Counted from the first letter of the stretch, positions 1 to 6,049 are shown. The stretch is DNA of 7,196 nt from CAZTLI01 sp964614375 (GCA_964614375.1 CAZTLI010000282.1:1-7196); one strand, 5' to 3'. A program made the numbers and translations. Notes: generated by a model not told the origin, from the letters alone.

Positions 1-511
1 TCCAATTGCCCGACGGCGTATACACCTCGACACAGACAATGCGATGACAATTAAAGCCCGGTGGCAGGATGCCGTTAATCTGGCGTGTGGCATTGCCGCC
101 GCCGCGAATCTCAATCGCGCTCATATCGGGTGTGACAAGCTGCGTGGGATAGTCACGGTCTGTCGGCACCCAGCACGACGCAAACTCAAAACCATCGGTC
201 AATGCCTCTATCTCAAAGTCCTTGTTGCGCGACAGATACAGCGCATAAGGCATCCCACTGAAGACGTTGGGGCGTTTGCCTACACGGTCAAAATCGCCAT
301 CTGAAGTTTTAATGCGACACACGCCGCCGAGTATGACAATGGCATTTTCATAGTCGCGCGTGTTATCGCTGTAGGTCTGTCCTTCGTTCAGGCGCATGGC
401 GGACATATTCAGGTAGTCCCATCCAGCATCTTCAGCACGGACGCGGGCAAATTCGCCTGTGCCGCCTGTGTCTTTGGATTTCACCAGCATCGTCTCGGAT
501 GTATAGTGCAT
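1..511 (-). CDS. iolB: 5-deoxy-glucuronate isomerase IolB, N-terminal part (runs off left edge)
   Basis: IolB is a cytoplasmic cupin-type isomerase of myo-inositol catabolism that converts 5-deoxy-glucuronate to 5-dehydro-2-deoxy-gluconate (family knowledge). The reverse strand is open from an ATG at 511 to base 1, giving 170 residues plus one base; the family is about 270 residues long. The opening (LLVK-like MLVKSK at 8-13), the stretch 133-149 with RGGGN..RQINGIL, and VEVYTPSGNW at 161-170 match the IolB signature. The metal-binding histidines normally follow directly after that last motif, so they lie outside the window. The start is supported by GGAGG at 520-524, 8 bases upstream; a second ATG at codon 8 lacks such a site. 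Other iol genes would be expected to the left. Nothing in this visible part looks damaged. Confidence 0.9.
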   Translation of the reverse strand, partial: MHYTSETMLVKSKDTGGTGEFARVRAEDAGWDYLNMSAMRLNEGQTYSDNTRDYENAIVILGGVCRIKTSDGDFDRVGKRPNVFSGMPYALYLSRNKDFEIEALTDGFEFASCWVPTDRDYPTQLVTPDMSAIEIRGGGNATRQINGILPPGFNCHRIVCVEVYTPSGNW

Positions 512-559
512 ACGTATCGCCTCCAGAGCGTGAATCTTGCGTGCGAATAAACTGCTCTA

Positions 560-588
560 ATCGTAACGTTCTGTGAGGAAGTTTTCAA
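560..588 (-). promoter_or_regulatory. Candidate sigma-70 promoter of iolB
   Basis: On the minus strand, TTGAAA (583-588, five of six matches to TTGACA) is separated by exactly 17 bases from TACGAT (560-565, four of six matches to TATAAT). This predicts a transcript start near 553 and a leader of about 42 bases ending in the GGAGG site of iolB. The A-rich tract upstream (604-628) lies where an UP element could act. The call rests on consensus matching only. Confidence 0.5.
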
Positions 589-603
589 CAAATGGGTGAT
601 AAC

Positions 604-627
604 CTCTTTTACTCTTTTTTGCTCTTT
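604..627. repeat. Triple CTCTTT (AAAGAG) repeat in an A/T tract upstream of iolB
   Basis: CTCTTT occurs at 604-609, 612-617 and 622-627. On the iolB strand this reads as an A-rich run of AAAGAG units ending about 15 bases upstream of the -35 box. It may be an UP element, a regulator site with repeated contacts, or just low-complexity spacer sequence. The repeats are seen directly; any function is inferred. Confidence 0.35.
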
Positions 628-776
628 AACTCCTGGATACGCTTTTGAAATCGAACACCATTTAAAAAACGCTTTTTGCCCTGAATACGGCAGCAATTCA
701 TCAAGTAGTTATCAGCAACAATGCGGTGCGTGCGCCAACTTTGCGACCTTTAATGTTGACGTATTTCGTCCCTAAC

Positions 777-794
777 CCTCTGTGTCCTCTGTGG
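777..794. repeat. Short tandem CCTCTGTG motif, an intergenic-repeat-like sequence
   Basis: CCTCTGTG at 777-784 is repeated at 786-793 with a 9-base period. On the other strand it reads ACCACAGAGGACACAGAGG. From memory, very similar ACCACAGAGG-type strings recur between genes in many environmental bacterial genomes, often near CTTTGCG strings; one CTTTGCG is found here at 739-745. It lies about 25 bases past the stop of the WYL regulator gene, so it could be part of its 3' untranslated region. Confidence 0.4.
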
Positions 795-816
795 TTCATT
801 TTGCCCTTAGCAACAG

Positions 817-1782
817 CTAGTCATTTGCTGTCCCATATTTCGCGACGATAGCCCGTGCCTGTTGAATGACCGCTGTTTGCAGGTCGATGGGTTCAATGAC
901 TTCAGCTTCTGTACCGAGACCGAGCACGCTGGTACGCGCTTCCTCAAACACCGTGTACTGCACACGCAGCACCCACCACGCATCCGACTGTTCCAGCACG
1001 TCATAACGCCCGGTCATCACATGACGGAAATATATCATCGCGGGAGGTCGCACGCGCAGCACAACCGGGTAGGTCGGCATCCGCTGCAAGAATTGGGCGG
1101 CGGCTTCTTCCCAATATGCGACAATATCGAAGTCCGGGTCACGCTCAAAACGGATGCCATGTACTATCACGTCAGTCAGCCGCGAGACGCGATAGGTTCG
1201 CATCGAGTTCGAGCGCAGGCTTTTCGCCACCAGATACCACATATCCGTTTTATAGACCAAACTGTAGGGCGCGAGAGTGTATGGCTGGTGTTCACCTTCC
1301 CAATTTTCGTACATCGCATCCATCACCCGGTCACCCCAGACCGCCTCTTTTAGCAGGGGCAGAGTCGGGTGTTCTATTGTTGAGCCGTACCAGCCCGACG
1401 GGTCGAGATAAAGACGTTGGCGCATCGCGTCGGCATCCTGCTGCAAACGTCCCGGCACAAGCGCCAGCAGTTTGAGCACGGCGTTGTCCATCGCATCGCG
1501 CATCCCCAATTCCGACAATGGTGCGGCTGAACCGGCATAGAGCAGCGTTTGTAATTCCGCACCTGTGAACCAGTTCAGACTGCTGCGATAGCCCTCATCC
1601 AGAAAACAACCCCCATCCGGGCCAGTGCGCGTATACACCGGGACTCCTGCTAGACTCAACGCCTCTATATCGCGGTAAATTGTGCGCTCCGTCACGCCCA
1701 ATGTTTCTGCTAGCGCGCCCGCCGTGAGGTGTTGATGCCGTTGCAGCAGCAATACGATGGATAGCAATCGGTCTGCACGCAT
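817..1782 (-). CDS. YafY-type transcriptional regulator, HTH plus WYL domain
   Basis: This is a cytoplasmic DNA-binding regulator of 321 residues, the usual length for its family. Residues 1-55 form a DeoR/HTH_11-like winged helix with RTIYRDIEAL at 33-42 as the recognition-helix signature. A WYL domain covers about 140-212, with the WYL triplet at 182-184 and YRVSRL at 197-202. A C-terminal WCX-like extension runs from about 235 to 315. WYL domains are thought to sense ligands, which are unknown for this subgroup. The ATG at 1782 has GAGG at 1788-1791, 5 bases upstream. The gene diverges from a GyrI-like gene, a common arrangement in which the regulator controls that gene and often itself; the palindrome at 1888-1910 is the likely site. 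No defect is visible. The family is certain; the target is inferred. Confidence 0.9.
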   Translation of the reverse strand: MRADRLLSIVLLLQRHQHLTAGALAETLGVTERTIYRDIEALSLAGVPVYTRTGPDGGCFLDEGYRSSLNWFTGAELQTLLYAGSAAPLSELGMRDAMDNAVLKLLALVPGRLQQDADAMRQRLYLDPSGWYGSTIEHPTLPLLKEAVWGDRVMDAMYENWEGEHQPYTLAPYSLVYKTDMWYLVAKSLRSNSMRTYRVSRLTDVIVHGIRFERDPDFDIVAYWEEAAAQFLQRMPTYPVVLRVRPPAMIYFRHVMTGRYDVLEQSDAWWVLRVQYTVFEEARTSVLGLGTEAEVIEPIDLQTAVIQQARAIVAKYGTAND

Positions 1783-1887
1783 GTTGGCCTCGAATTCGCT
1801 TAATCATCAGACAGGGTAGCATCCACCAGCCCCTTGCAACAACTTGAAACCCGCTATCTGGCTTATTTATCGCAATTCTACCAGCTA

Positions 1888-1910
1888 TTTCTGACAGTAG
1901 ATGTCAGGAA
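1888..1910. promoter_or_regulatory. Palindromic operator candidate in the divergent WYL/GyrI-like gap
   Basis: CTGACA (1891-1896) and TGTCAG (1902-1907) form a perfect 6-base inverted repeat with a 5-base spacer. After one mismatched pair, the outer TT/AA bases also match, giving eight of nine paired positions. A further AGTCAG follows at 1912-1917. The site lies 56 bases before the GyrI-like start and about 106 from the regulator start. CTGACA itself resembles a -35 box, but I could not place a good -10 at normal spacing. Binding by the adjacent YafY-type regulator is inferred from position and symmetry. Confidence 0.6.
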
Positions 1911-1953
1911 TAGTCAGTATGCTAAAGGAAATGGACTGAAAAGCGATCCAAAT

Positions 1954-1957
1954 GGAG
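1954..1957 (+). promoter_or_regulatory. Ribosome binding site fixing the GyrI-like start at 1966
   Basis: GGAG followed by AAA lies 8 bases upstream of the ATG at 1966. The frame is open further upstream to a TTG at 1834, but that extension would run through the operator palindrome and has no family-like sequence, so this site decides the start. Confidence 0.7.
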
Positions 1958-1965
1958 AAACGATC

Positions 1966-2592
1966 ATGAAGAAGCTCGATTTGAAGAAGACACTCAAACA
2001 TCTATACACACCATCCGCCAAAGAGGTGCGTGTGGTTGAAGTACCGCCGATGAATTTCATCATGGTCGATGGCGAAGGCGACCCGAATACGACAGCCGCA
2101 TTTCAGCAGATAACGGAGGTGCTCTACGGCCTGGCCTATACCTTGAAATTCGCCAGCAAAAAAATGGGCATTGATTATCCGGTGATGGCGCTGGAAGGGT
2201 TATGGTGGATGGACAATATGGGCGACAAGTATGGCGATGTCGATTTCACCGCCGACAAAAGTCTGTGGAAATACACGCTGATGATAATGCAGCCCGATCA
2301 TATCACACAGATGCTGTTCAATGAGGCCCGTGATGAACTGCGTCGCAAGAAAAATCCTGTGATGCTCGATCAGGTGCGTTATGAGCGATTCGATGAAGGT
2401 CTATGTGTACAGATTATGCACATTGGCCCATACAGTGCCGAGAAGCCGACCATTGACCGTCTGCACGCTTACATCGCAGACAATGGTTATCAGCCAGGCG
2501 GCAAACATCACGAAATCTATGTGGGCGACCCGCGCCGTTCCGCGCCCGAAAAGCTCCGCACAGTCATTCGCCAGCCGATGGCACAGGCATAG
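1966..2592 (+). CDS. GyrI-like small-molecule-binding domain protein
   Basis: A 208-residue cytoplasmic protein of the stand-alone GyrI-like (SOUL/GyrI fold) group, similar in my memory to Listeria lin2189. Landmarks are VDGEGDPN at 34-41, EGLWWM at 77-82, YTLMIMQPD at 103-111, MHIGPYSAEKPT at 151-162, HHEIYVGDPR at 181-190 and EKLRTVIRQP at 195-204, where the last blocks are the C-terminal GyrI signature. Some members of this group have been reported to hydrolyse DNA-alkylating cyclopropanoid compounds; others only bind small molecules. Which applies here cannot be read from the sequence. No signal peptide or membrane segment is visible. The gene diverges from the WYL regulator and is followed after 15 bases by a HEAT-family fragment, probably on the same transcript. 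Expression is likely governed by the palindrome 56 bases upstream. Confidence 0.88.
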   Translation: MKKLDLKKTLKHLYTPSAKEVRVVEVPPMNFIMVDGEGDPNTTAAFQQITEVLYGLAYTLKFASKKMGIDYPVMALEGLWWMDNMGDKYGDVDFTADKSLWKYTLMIMQPDHITQMLFNEARDELRRKKNPVMLDQVRYERFDEGLCVQIMHIGPYSAEKPTIDRLHAYIADNGYQPGGKHHEIYVGDPRRSAPEKLRTVIRQPMAQA

Positions 2593-2607
2593 AGAAGGGA
2601 ACTGGCG

Positions 2608-2835
2608 TTGACTGCACTCAACCAACTGGCATCCGCACGCAATCGCCGGGACGAAGCGCCTAATCAAGAACTCGCCGCAAAAATAAGCGCGCATGAAGAT
2701 GTAGATGCGGTACACGAACTGGTCGATAATCTGAATAATCGCAGCAAAGCCGCCCGCGGGACGGTACATCAAGACAGTTGTATACGGACATCAAGGGCTG
2801 GAATACTCAGCCGCGAGCGTACCAGCCCGGTTTAG
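2608..2835 (+). pseudogene. Truncated HEAT-like repeat family protein (probable gene remnant)
   Basis: A TTG at 2608, preceded by AGAAGGGA at 2593-2600, opens a 75-codon frame. Residues 12-50, with NRRDEAPNQELA at 12-23 and ELVDNLNNRSKAAR at 37-50, match my memory of the N-terminus of a family of about 200-residue HEAT-like proteins whose start reads NRRDEVPNQELA. After residue 50 the match fades. The family's next block, with SDCIKVLYEIG, is only dimly echoed by DSCIR at 56-60 and LSRERTSPV at 67-75, and a TAG stop follows. The 36 bases left before the hmgA stop cannot hold the missing two thirds. It is therefore probably a 3'-truncated, decaying copy, still transcribed with the GyrI-like gene. 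A short functional peptide is possible but less likely. The family function is unknown to me. Confidence 0.6.
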
Positions 2836-2871
2836 TAGACGTGCCTCTACTCGGATTGCCGATTCGCGCGA

Positions 2872-4041
2872 TTACTCACCCGTACCTTCCATCCACGACG
2901 CCTGATATTCGACCTTTTCCAGTTCCAGCGATTCAGTCGTCAGATGCAGCGGATTGAAGGTATCGACCATGACGGCGGTCTCTTCGGTCTTTTCCTTGCC
3001 GATAGACGCCTCTGTCGCGCCCGGTTGTGGGCCGTGTGGCAGCCCAAAAGGATGCAGTGTGATGTCATATTTGTCGATGCCCTTGCGCGACATGAAGTTG
3101 CCATCGCAGTAGTAGAGCACCTCATCGCTGTTGACATTGGAGTGATTATACGGCGCGGGAATGCCATCGGGATGATAGTCAAACAGGCGCGGCACGAATG
3201 AACACACCACGAAGTTCCAGCCTTCAAAGGTTTGATGGACAGGCGGCGGTTGATGGATACGTCCGGTAATCGGCTCGAAATCACGGATGTTGAATATCCA
3301 GGGATAGAGATAGCCATCCCACCCCACCACATCAAACGGATGATGGTCGAGGATGTGGCGGCTCATGCTATCGCGCACCTTCACGCGGACTTCAAAGTCA
3401 CCGCGTTCAACAATCGGTTCGGCAAACTCAGGTGTGTGGATGTCGCGTTCGCAATAAGGCGCATGTTCCAGCAGTTGACCGTACTTATTGCGGTAGCGTT
3501 TGGGCGGTTCAATCGCGGAATTCGATTCGACCACGAAGAAACGGCCTTCGGGCGTATCCAACTGCATTTGCCATGTGGTGCCATAGGGAATGATGATGTA
3601 GTCGCCCGCTTCAAAGGGCAGATGACCGAATTGTGAACGGAGATTGCCCTGCCCCTCATGCACGAACCACATTTCATACGCCTGTGCGTTGCGATAGAAG
3701 AAGTCCATGCTTTTGGTGGGACGGCTGAGACCCATTGTCAGGTCGTTGTTGCCCATGAGGACGCGCCGTGCGGATACGGCATCGCCCCCGGCGGGGATGT
3801 CTTTGCTGGCGAATGCGCGGTGCCGAATTGCGCCGAAGTCCACGTATTCCGGTTTGGCAGCGCCGAGAAATTCTGTGTCTTTGACGCGCGGTGGCAAAAA
3901 GTGGTGATAGAGGATGCTTTGCAGGCCGGAGAATCCTTCCAAGCCCATCACTTCCTCACGATACAACCCGCCACCATTGGGCTTATGAAATTGCGTGTGG
4001 CGCTTGTGCGGTATTTGACCGATTTTGTGATAAAAAGGCAT
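2872..4041 (-). CDS. hmgA: Homogentisate 1,2-dioxygenase, short form
   Basis: An Fe(II) cupin dioxygenase that opens the ring of homogentisate to maleylacetoacetate in tyrosine/phenylalanine breakdown. At 389 residues it has the length of the short bacterial form; the human/Pseudomonas form is about 430-445. Landmarks are SMDFFYRNAQAYEMWFVHEG at 111-130, GDYIIIPYGTTW at 146-157, RIHQPPPVHQTFEGWNFVVC at 261-280, YNHSNVNSDEV at 298-308 and PFGLPHGPQPG at 331-341. The iron ligands are probably H300, E307 (or D306) and H336, by comparison with the known H, E, H set. The ATG at 4041 has AGGAG at 4051-4055, 9 bases upstream. It is the last gene of the minus-strand operon, 106 bases after xisI, and converges with the HEAT-family remnant. 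No fumarylacetoacetase or maleylacetoacetate isomerase gene follows in the window. Confidence 0.93.
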   Translation of the reverse strand: MPFYHKIGQIPHKRHTQFHKPNGGGLYREEVMGLEGFSGLQSILYHHFLPPRVKDTEFLGAAKPEYVDFGAIRHRAFASKDIPAGGDAVSARRVLMGNNDLTMGLSRPTKSMDFFYRNAQAYEMWFVHEGQGNLRSQFGHLPFEAGDYIIIPYGTTWQMQLDTPEGRFFVVESNSAIEPPKRYRNKYGQLLEHAPYCERDIHTPEFAEPIVERGDFEVRVKVRDSMSRHILDHHPFDVVGWDGYLYPWIFNIRDFEPITGRIHQPPPVHQTFEGWNFVVCSFVPRLFDYHPDGIPAPYNHSNVNSDEVLYYCDGNFMSRKGIDKYDITLHPFGLPHGPQPGATEASIGKEKTEETAVMVDTFNPLHLTTESLELEKVEYQASWMEGTGE

Positions 4042-4147
4042 GTGTACCCTCTCCTTTGCGTAGTTGCCTATTTAATGTGCAATTGCTTGTGCGTAGGATT
4101 CATGATTGCTGTTTGAACGTGTTGAATAGTATGGTTCTAAAGCATGT
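4042..4147. other. Gap between xisI and hmgA
   Basis: This is the longest spacer of the operon. It holds the hmgA ribosome binding site (4047-4057 on the minus strand) but no clear terminator and no promoter with both boxes at good spacing. A TACTAT at about 4127-4132 (minus strand) resembles a -10 box without a matching -35. Read-through from upstream genes is therefore the simplest model for hmgA expression. Confidence 0.35.
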
Positions 4148-4450
4148 CTATGCCGTTTCTTCGACAGATTCGCCGGCATAGGCCAGCACGATTTGGTCAC
4201 GCGGCACGCCAGCCTGCATGAGCGCATCGACTAATTGTTTGTCATTCTGGTCATGAAGAATGACTACTCGATTACTCATAATACGAACCAGCAGGCCCGT
4301 ATCAACAGAAGTTTCGCCTTCATACTTGCCGATGTACACAACCGTAAACACGTCACCATCCATATTCTGGGTTAAATAGCTGTAACCGTTTTCGCCTTCT
4401 ACGGCATAGCCCGACATCACATCGCGAACTATAGAAGTCAACGATCCCAT
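4148..4450 (-). CDS. xisI: XisI-family protein
   Basis: A 100-residue member of the XisI family, named after a factor needed for excision of the fdxN element in Anabaena; the family is usually about 110 residues. The N-terminal block has the family pattern, from SLTSIVRDVMSGYA at 3-16. The middle has FTVVYIGKYEG at 35-45, and the C-terminal signature is LVDALMQAGVPRDQIVLAYAG at 73-93. Its ATG overlaps the end of xisH by 13 bases, so the two are translationally coupled, as is usual for this pair. XisHI pairs are common in cyanobacteria and other bacteria that lack the fdxN element, so a role in excision should not be assumed here. No serine or tyrosine recombinase is in the window. The biochemical role is unknown. 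Confidence 0.85.
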   Translation of the reverse strand: MGSLTSIVRDVMSGYAVEGENGYSYLTQNMDGDVFTVVYIGKYEGETSVDTGLLVRIMSNRVVILHDQNDKQLVDALMQAGVPRDQIVLAYAGESVEETA

Positions 4451-4838
4451 TGCAAGATTTCCTCTCGATTACTATCGAAGCTCATCAACTGGATACCCGC
4501 CCTTTGGACAGCAATTTGCCCGATTATTTCGCTCAAGATTCCGGTTAATGCTTTTTGGGGAATCGCTAAATATAACGGTACGCCTAGCTTCAACTGGTCG
4601 ATAGCTGCCAAATATGTAAGACATTGCCCAACACTAGTATATAGATAATCAACTATGGAATATTCTGTTTCAAAACCTTTGACTTCTACATAGATGGATT
4701 GTCCGTCACGTTCGGCTTTTAAATCAAGCCATAGATGGCGTTTGCCAATGGTTATCAAAACTTGTTGGCGAACAATCCGCCAGCCATCTTTTCCAGCGCG
4801 CGGATGACGGTATCGTGATGCTTGTCTTTTGCAGGCAT
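4438..4838 (-). CDS. xisH: XisH-family PD-(D/E)XK-like protein, interrupted by a -1 frameshift after codon 16
   Basis: The gene starts at the ATG at 4838 (TAAAGG at 4845-4850, 6 bases upstream) and reads MPAKDKHHDTVIRALEK, the typical XisH start. It then leaves frame at the A-run 4789-4792 and would stop at TGA 4755-4757. In the frame displaced by one base it continues as DGWRIVRQQVLITIGKRHLW and on to QWDR at the stop 4438-4440. Restoring one base gives about 133 residues against about 138 in the family. The nuclease-fold residues are present: D39 in WLDLKAE, and E52 and K54 in VEVKGF. A tail matching YLAIP, IGQ and EEILQW is also there. The downstream part alone is open only from a TTG at 4758, which lacks a good ribosome site. 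The cause may be a lost A in a homopolymer (mutation or sequencing error) or, less likely, -1 ribosomal slippage at GGAAAAG. The family call is firm. Confidence 0.85.
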
Positions 4839-4890
4839 GGGCGACCTTTAAGTGGGACAGCCGCTTGACCGCCCCACCTGCCTACGATGA
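4839..4890. other. hppD-xisH spacer with a small inverted repeat
   Basis: The 52-base gap contains GTGGG (4852-4856) and CCCAC (4873-4877), a perfect 5-base stem (6 with one G-U pair) enclosing 16 bases. There is no T-run after it on the minus strand, so it is not a classic terminator. It might trim or stabilise the message between hppD and the inserted pair. The xisH ribosome binding site lies at the left end. Confidence 0.3.
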
Positions 4891-6024
4891 CTATAGATTA
4901 CCACGCCGCTCCTGTTCGAGTTCGAGTGCTTCAAACAGCGCCTTAAAGTTGCCTTTGCCAAAACCGCGCGACCCATGCCGTTCAATCACTTCGATGAAGG
5001 CCGTTGGACGGTCTTGCAGCGGACGACTGAAAATTTGCAGCAGATAACCCTCGTCGTCATGATCGACCAGAATGCCAAGTTCCTTGATTTTGTCGAGGTC
5101 TTCTTTGATTTCGATACCTTTGACTCGTTCCGGCAGCAAATCATAGTATTCATCGGGCACGCGCAGGAATTCGATGCCATTTTGTTTGAGCGTCTCGATA
5201 GTTTTCAGGATATTTCCGGTAGACATGGCGACATGCTGCGCGCCCGGTGTCATGTAATAGTCGAGATATTCCTCAATCTGGCTTTTACGCTTGCCTTCGG
5301 CGGGTTCATTAATGGGGAACTTCACCCGCCCATTGCCATTTTGCATCACCTTGGACATGAGCGCGCTGTATTCGGTGCTGATGTCTTTATCGTCAAAGTG
5401 CAGCAGCTGCCGAAAGCCCATCACCTCGTGATAGAACTTGACCCAGTAATTCATCTTGCCCAGTTCGACATTGCCCACGATATGGTCGATGGCGGCTAAG
5501 CCTGCGCTCTGTGTCGGCAAGTCGAGTGGCTGATAAGTCGGCGCGAACGGCCCTGTATAGTCGCTGCGGTCAACAAAAACATGGACAACATCACCATAAG
5601 CCTGAATCGCGGACGTGCGATAGATGCCAAAGTCATCGCGTTCTTCACGGGGTGACCATGCCGGTTTTGCGCCGCGTTTGGTGGTCTCGTCGAATGCCGA
5701 CTCGACATTCTCCACACCCAGCGCGATGTATTTCACGCCATCGCCATGCAGCATGTGATGGGCGGCGATGGCGCTCACGGGTTTATAGGGCGCGGAGACG
5801 ACGAAGCGAATTTTGCCCGATTCCAATACATACGATGCGAAATCACGATTACCGGTCTCCAGACCGGAATAGGCGACTGGTTTGAAGCCAAAACCTTTCC
5901 ACCAGAAGAACATGGCGTGTTTGGCATTGCCTACCCACCAGTGGACGTGATCCCACGAATTGATTTTGAGAAAATCGGCTTCCTCAGTCATTGCGCGGGC
6001 TTCTGGAACAGTTGCGTCTACCAT
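4891..6024 (-). CDS. hppD: 4-hydroxyphenylpyruvate dioxygenase
   Basis: An Fe(II), alpha-keto-acid dioxygenase of the vicinal-oxygen-chelate fold that turns 4-hydroxyphenylpyruvate into homogentisate, the substrate of the hmgA product nearby. It has 377 residues, within the family range. The N-terminal domain (about 20-155) starts with INSWDHVHWWVGNAKHAM at 21-38. The catalytic C-terminal domain starts near 175. The iron ligands are H181 (AAIDHIVGNVE), H264 (GAQHVAMST) and E345 (TAFIEVIERHG). YLLQIFSRP at 327-335 and GFGKGNFKALFEALE at 354-368 are the substrate-pocket strand and the gating C-terminal helix. The ATG at 6024 has AGGAG at 6034-6038, 9 bases upstream. The gene lies 58 bases after the aminotransferase gene in the same direction, which supports one operon. 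All key residues are present. Confidence 0.95.
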   Translation of the reverse strand: MVDATVPEARAMTEEADFLKINSWDHVHWWVGNAKHAMFFWWKGFGFKPVAYSGLETGNRDFASYVLESGKIRFVVSAPYKPVSAIAAHHMLHGDGVKYIALGVENVESAFDETTKRGAKPAWSPREERDDFGIYRTSAIQAYGDVVHVFVDRSDYTGPFAPTYQPLDLPTQSAGLAAIDHIVGNVELGKMNYWVKFYHEVMGFRQLLHFDDKDISTEYSALMSKVMQNGNGRVKFPINEPAEGKRKSQIEEYLDYYMTPGAQHVAMSTGNILKTIETLKQNGIEFLRVPDEYYDLLPERVKGIEIKEDLDKIKELGILVDHDDEGYLLQIFSRPLQDRPTAFIEVIERHGSRGFGKGNFKALFEALELEQERRGNL

Positions 6025-6049
6025 AATGTACCTCTCCTCTTAAAAACGT

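Larger units (their letters stand above)
512..816. other. Non-coding gap between the WYL regulator gene and iolB
   Basis: Both flanking genes are on the minus strand. The right part (700-816) follows the regulator stop and holds the CCTCTGTG tandem motif. The left part (553-628) holds the A-rich tract and the iolB promoter candidate. I see no GC-rich stem followed by a T-run that would be a convincing terminator for the regulator; an AT-only fold around 663-677 is too weak. A 71-codon open frame across 481-696 resembles nothing and overlaps iolB out of frame, so I treat the gap as non-coding. Confidence 0.6.

Noticed and set aside
662..679. AT-rich fold after the WYL regulator gene as its terminator
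   Set aside because: The A-run/T-run pairing has almost no G-C pairs and lies about 140 bases past the stop.
481..696. 71-codon minus-strand frame in the gap upstream of iolB
   Set aside because: It overlaps the iolB start out of frame, runs through the promoter candidate, has no good ribosome site and resembles no family.
1834..1965. N-terminal extension of the GyrI-like protein from a TTG
   Set aside because: It would translate the operator palindrome, has no family-like residues and lacks a ribosome site, whereas the ATG at 1966 has one.
2834..2851. AGTAGA/TCTACT inverted repeat with a 6-base loop between convergent genes, as a terminator
   Set aside because: The stem is only 6 bases, mostly A-T, and has no T-run on either side; it overlaps the stop of the HEAT-family remnant and may be chance.
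3232..4116. Long plus-strand frames opposite hmgA (134 and 152 codons)
   Set aside because: They are antisense shadows of a well-conserved enzyme and show no family-like motifs.
4148..4838. XisHI as evidence of an excisable fdxN-like element here
   Set aside because: No recombinase gene or flanking repeat pair is visible, and XisHI pairs are common in genomes without such elements.
4975..5499. 174-codon plus-strand frame opposite hppD
   Set aside because: It is a shadow created by the codon use of hppD; no ribosome site or recognisable domain.
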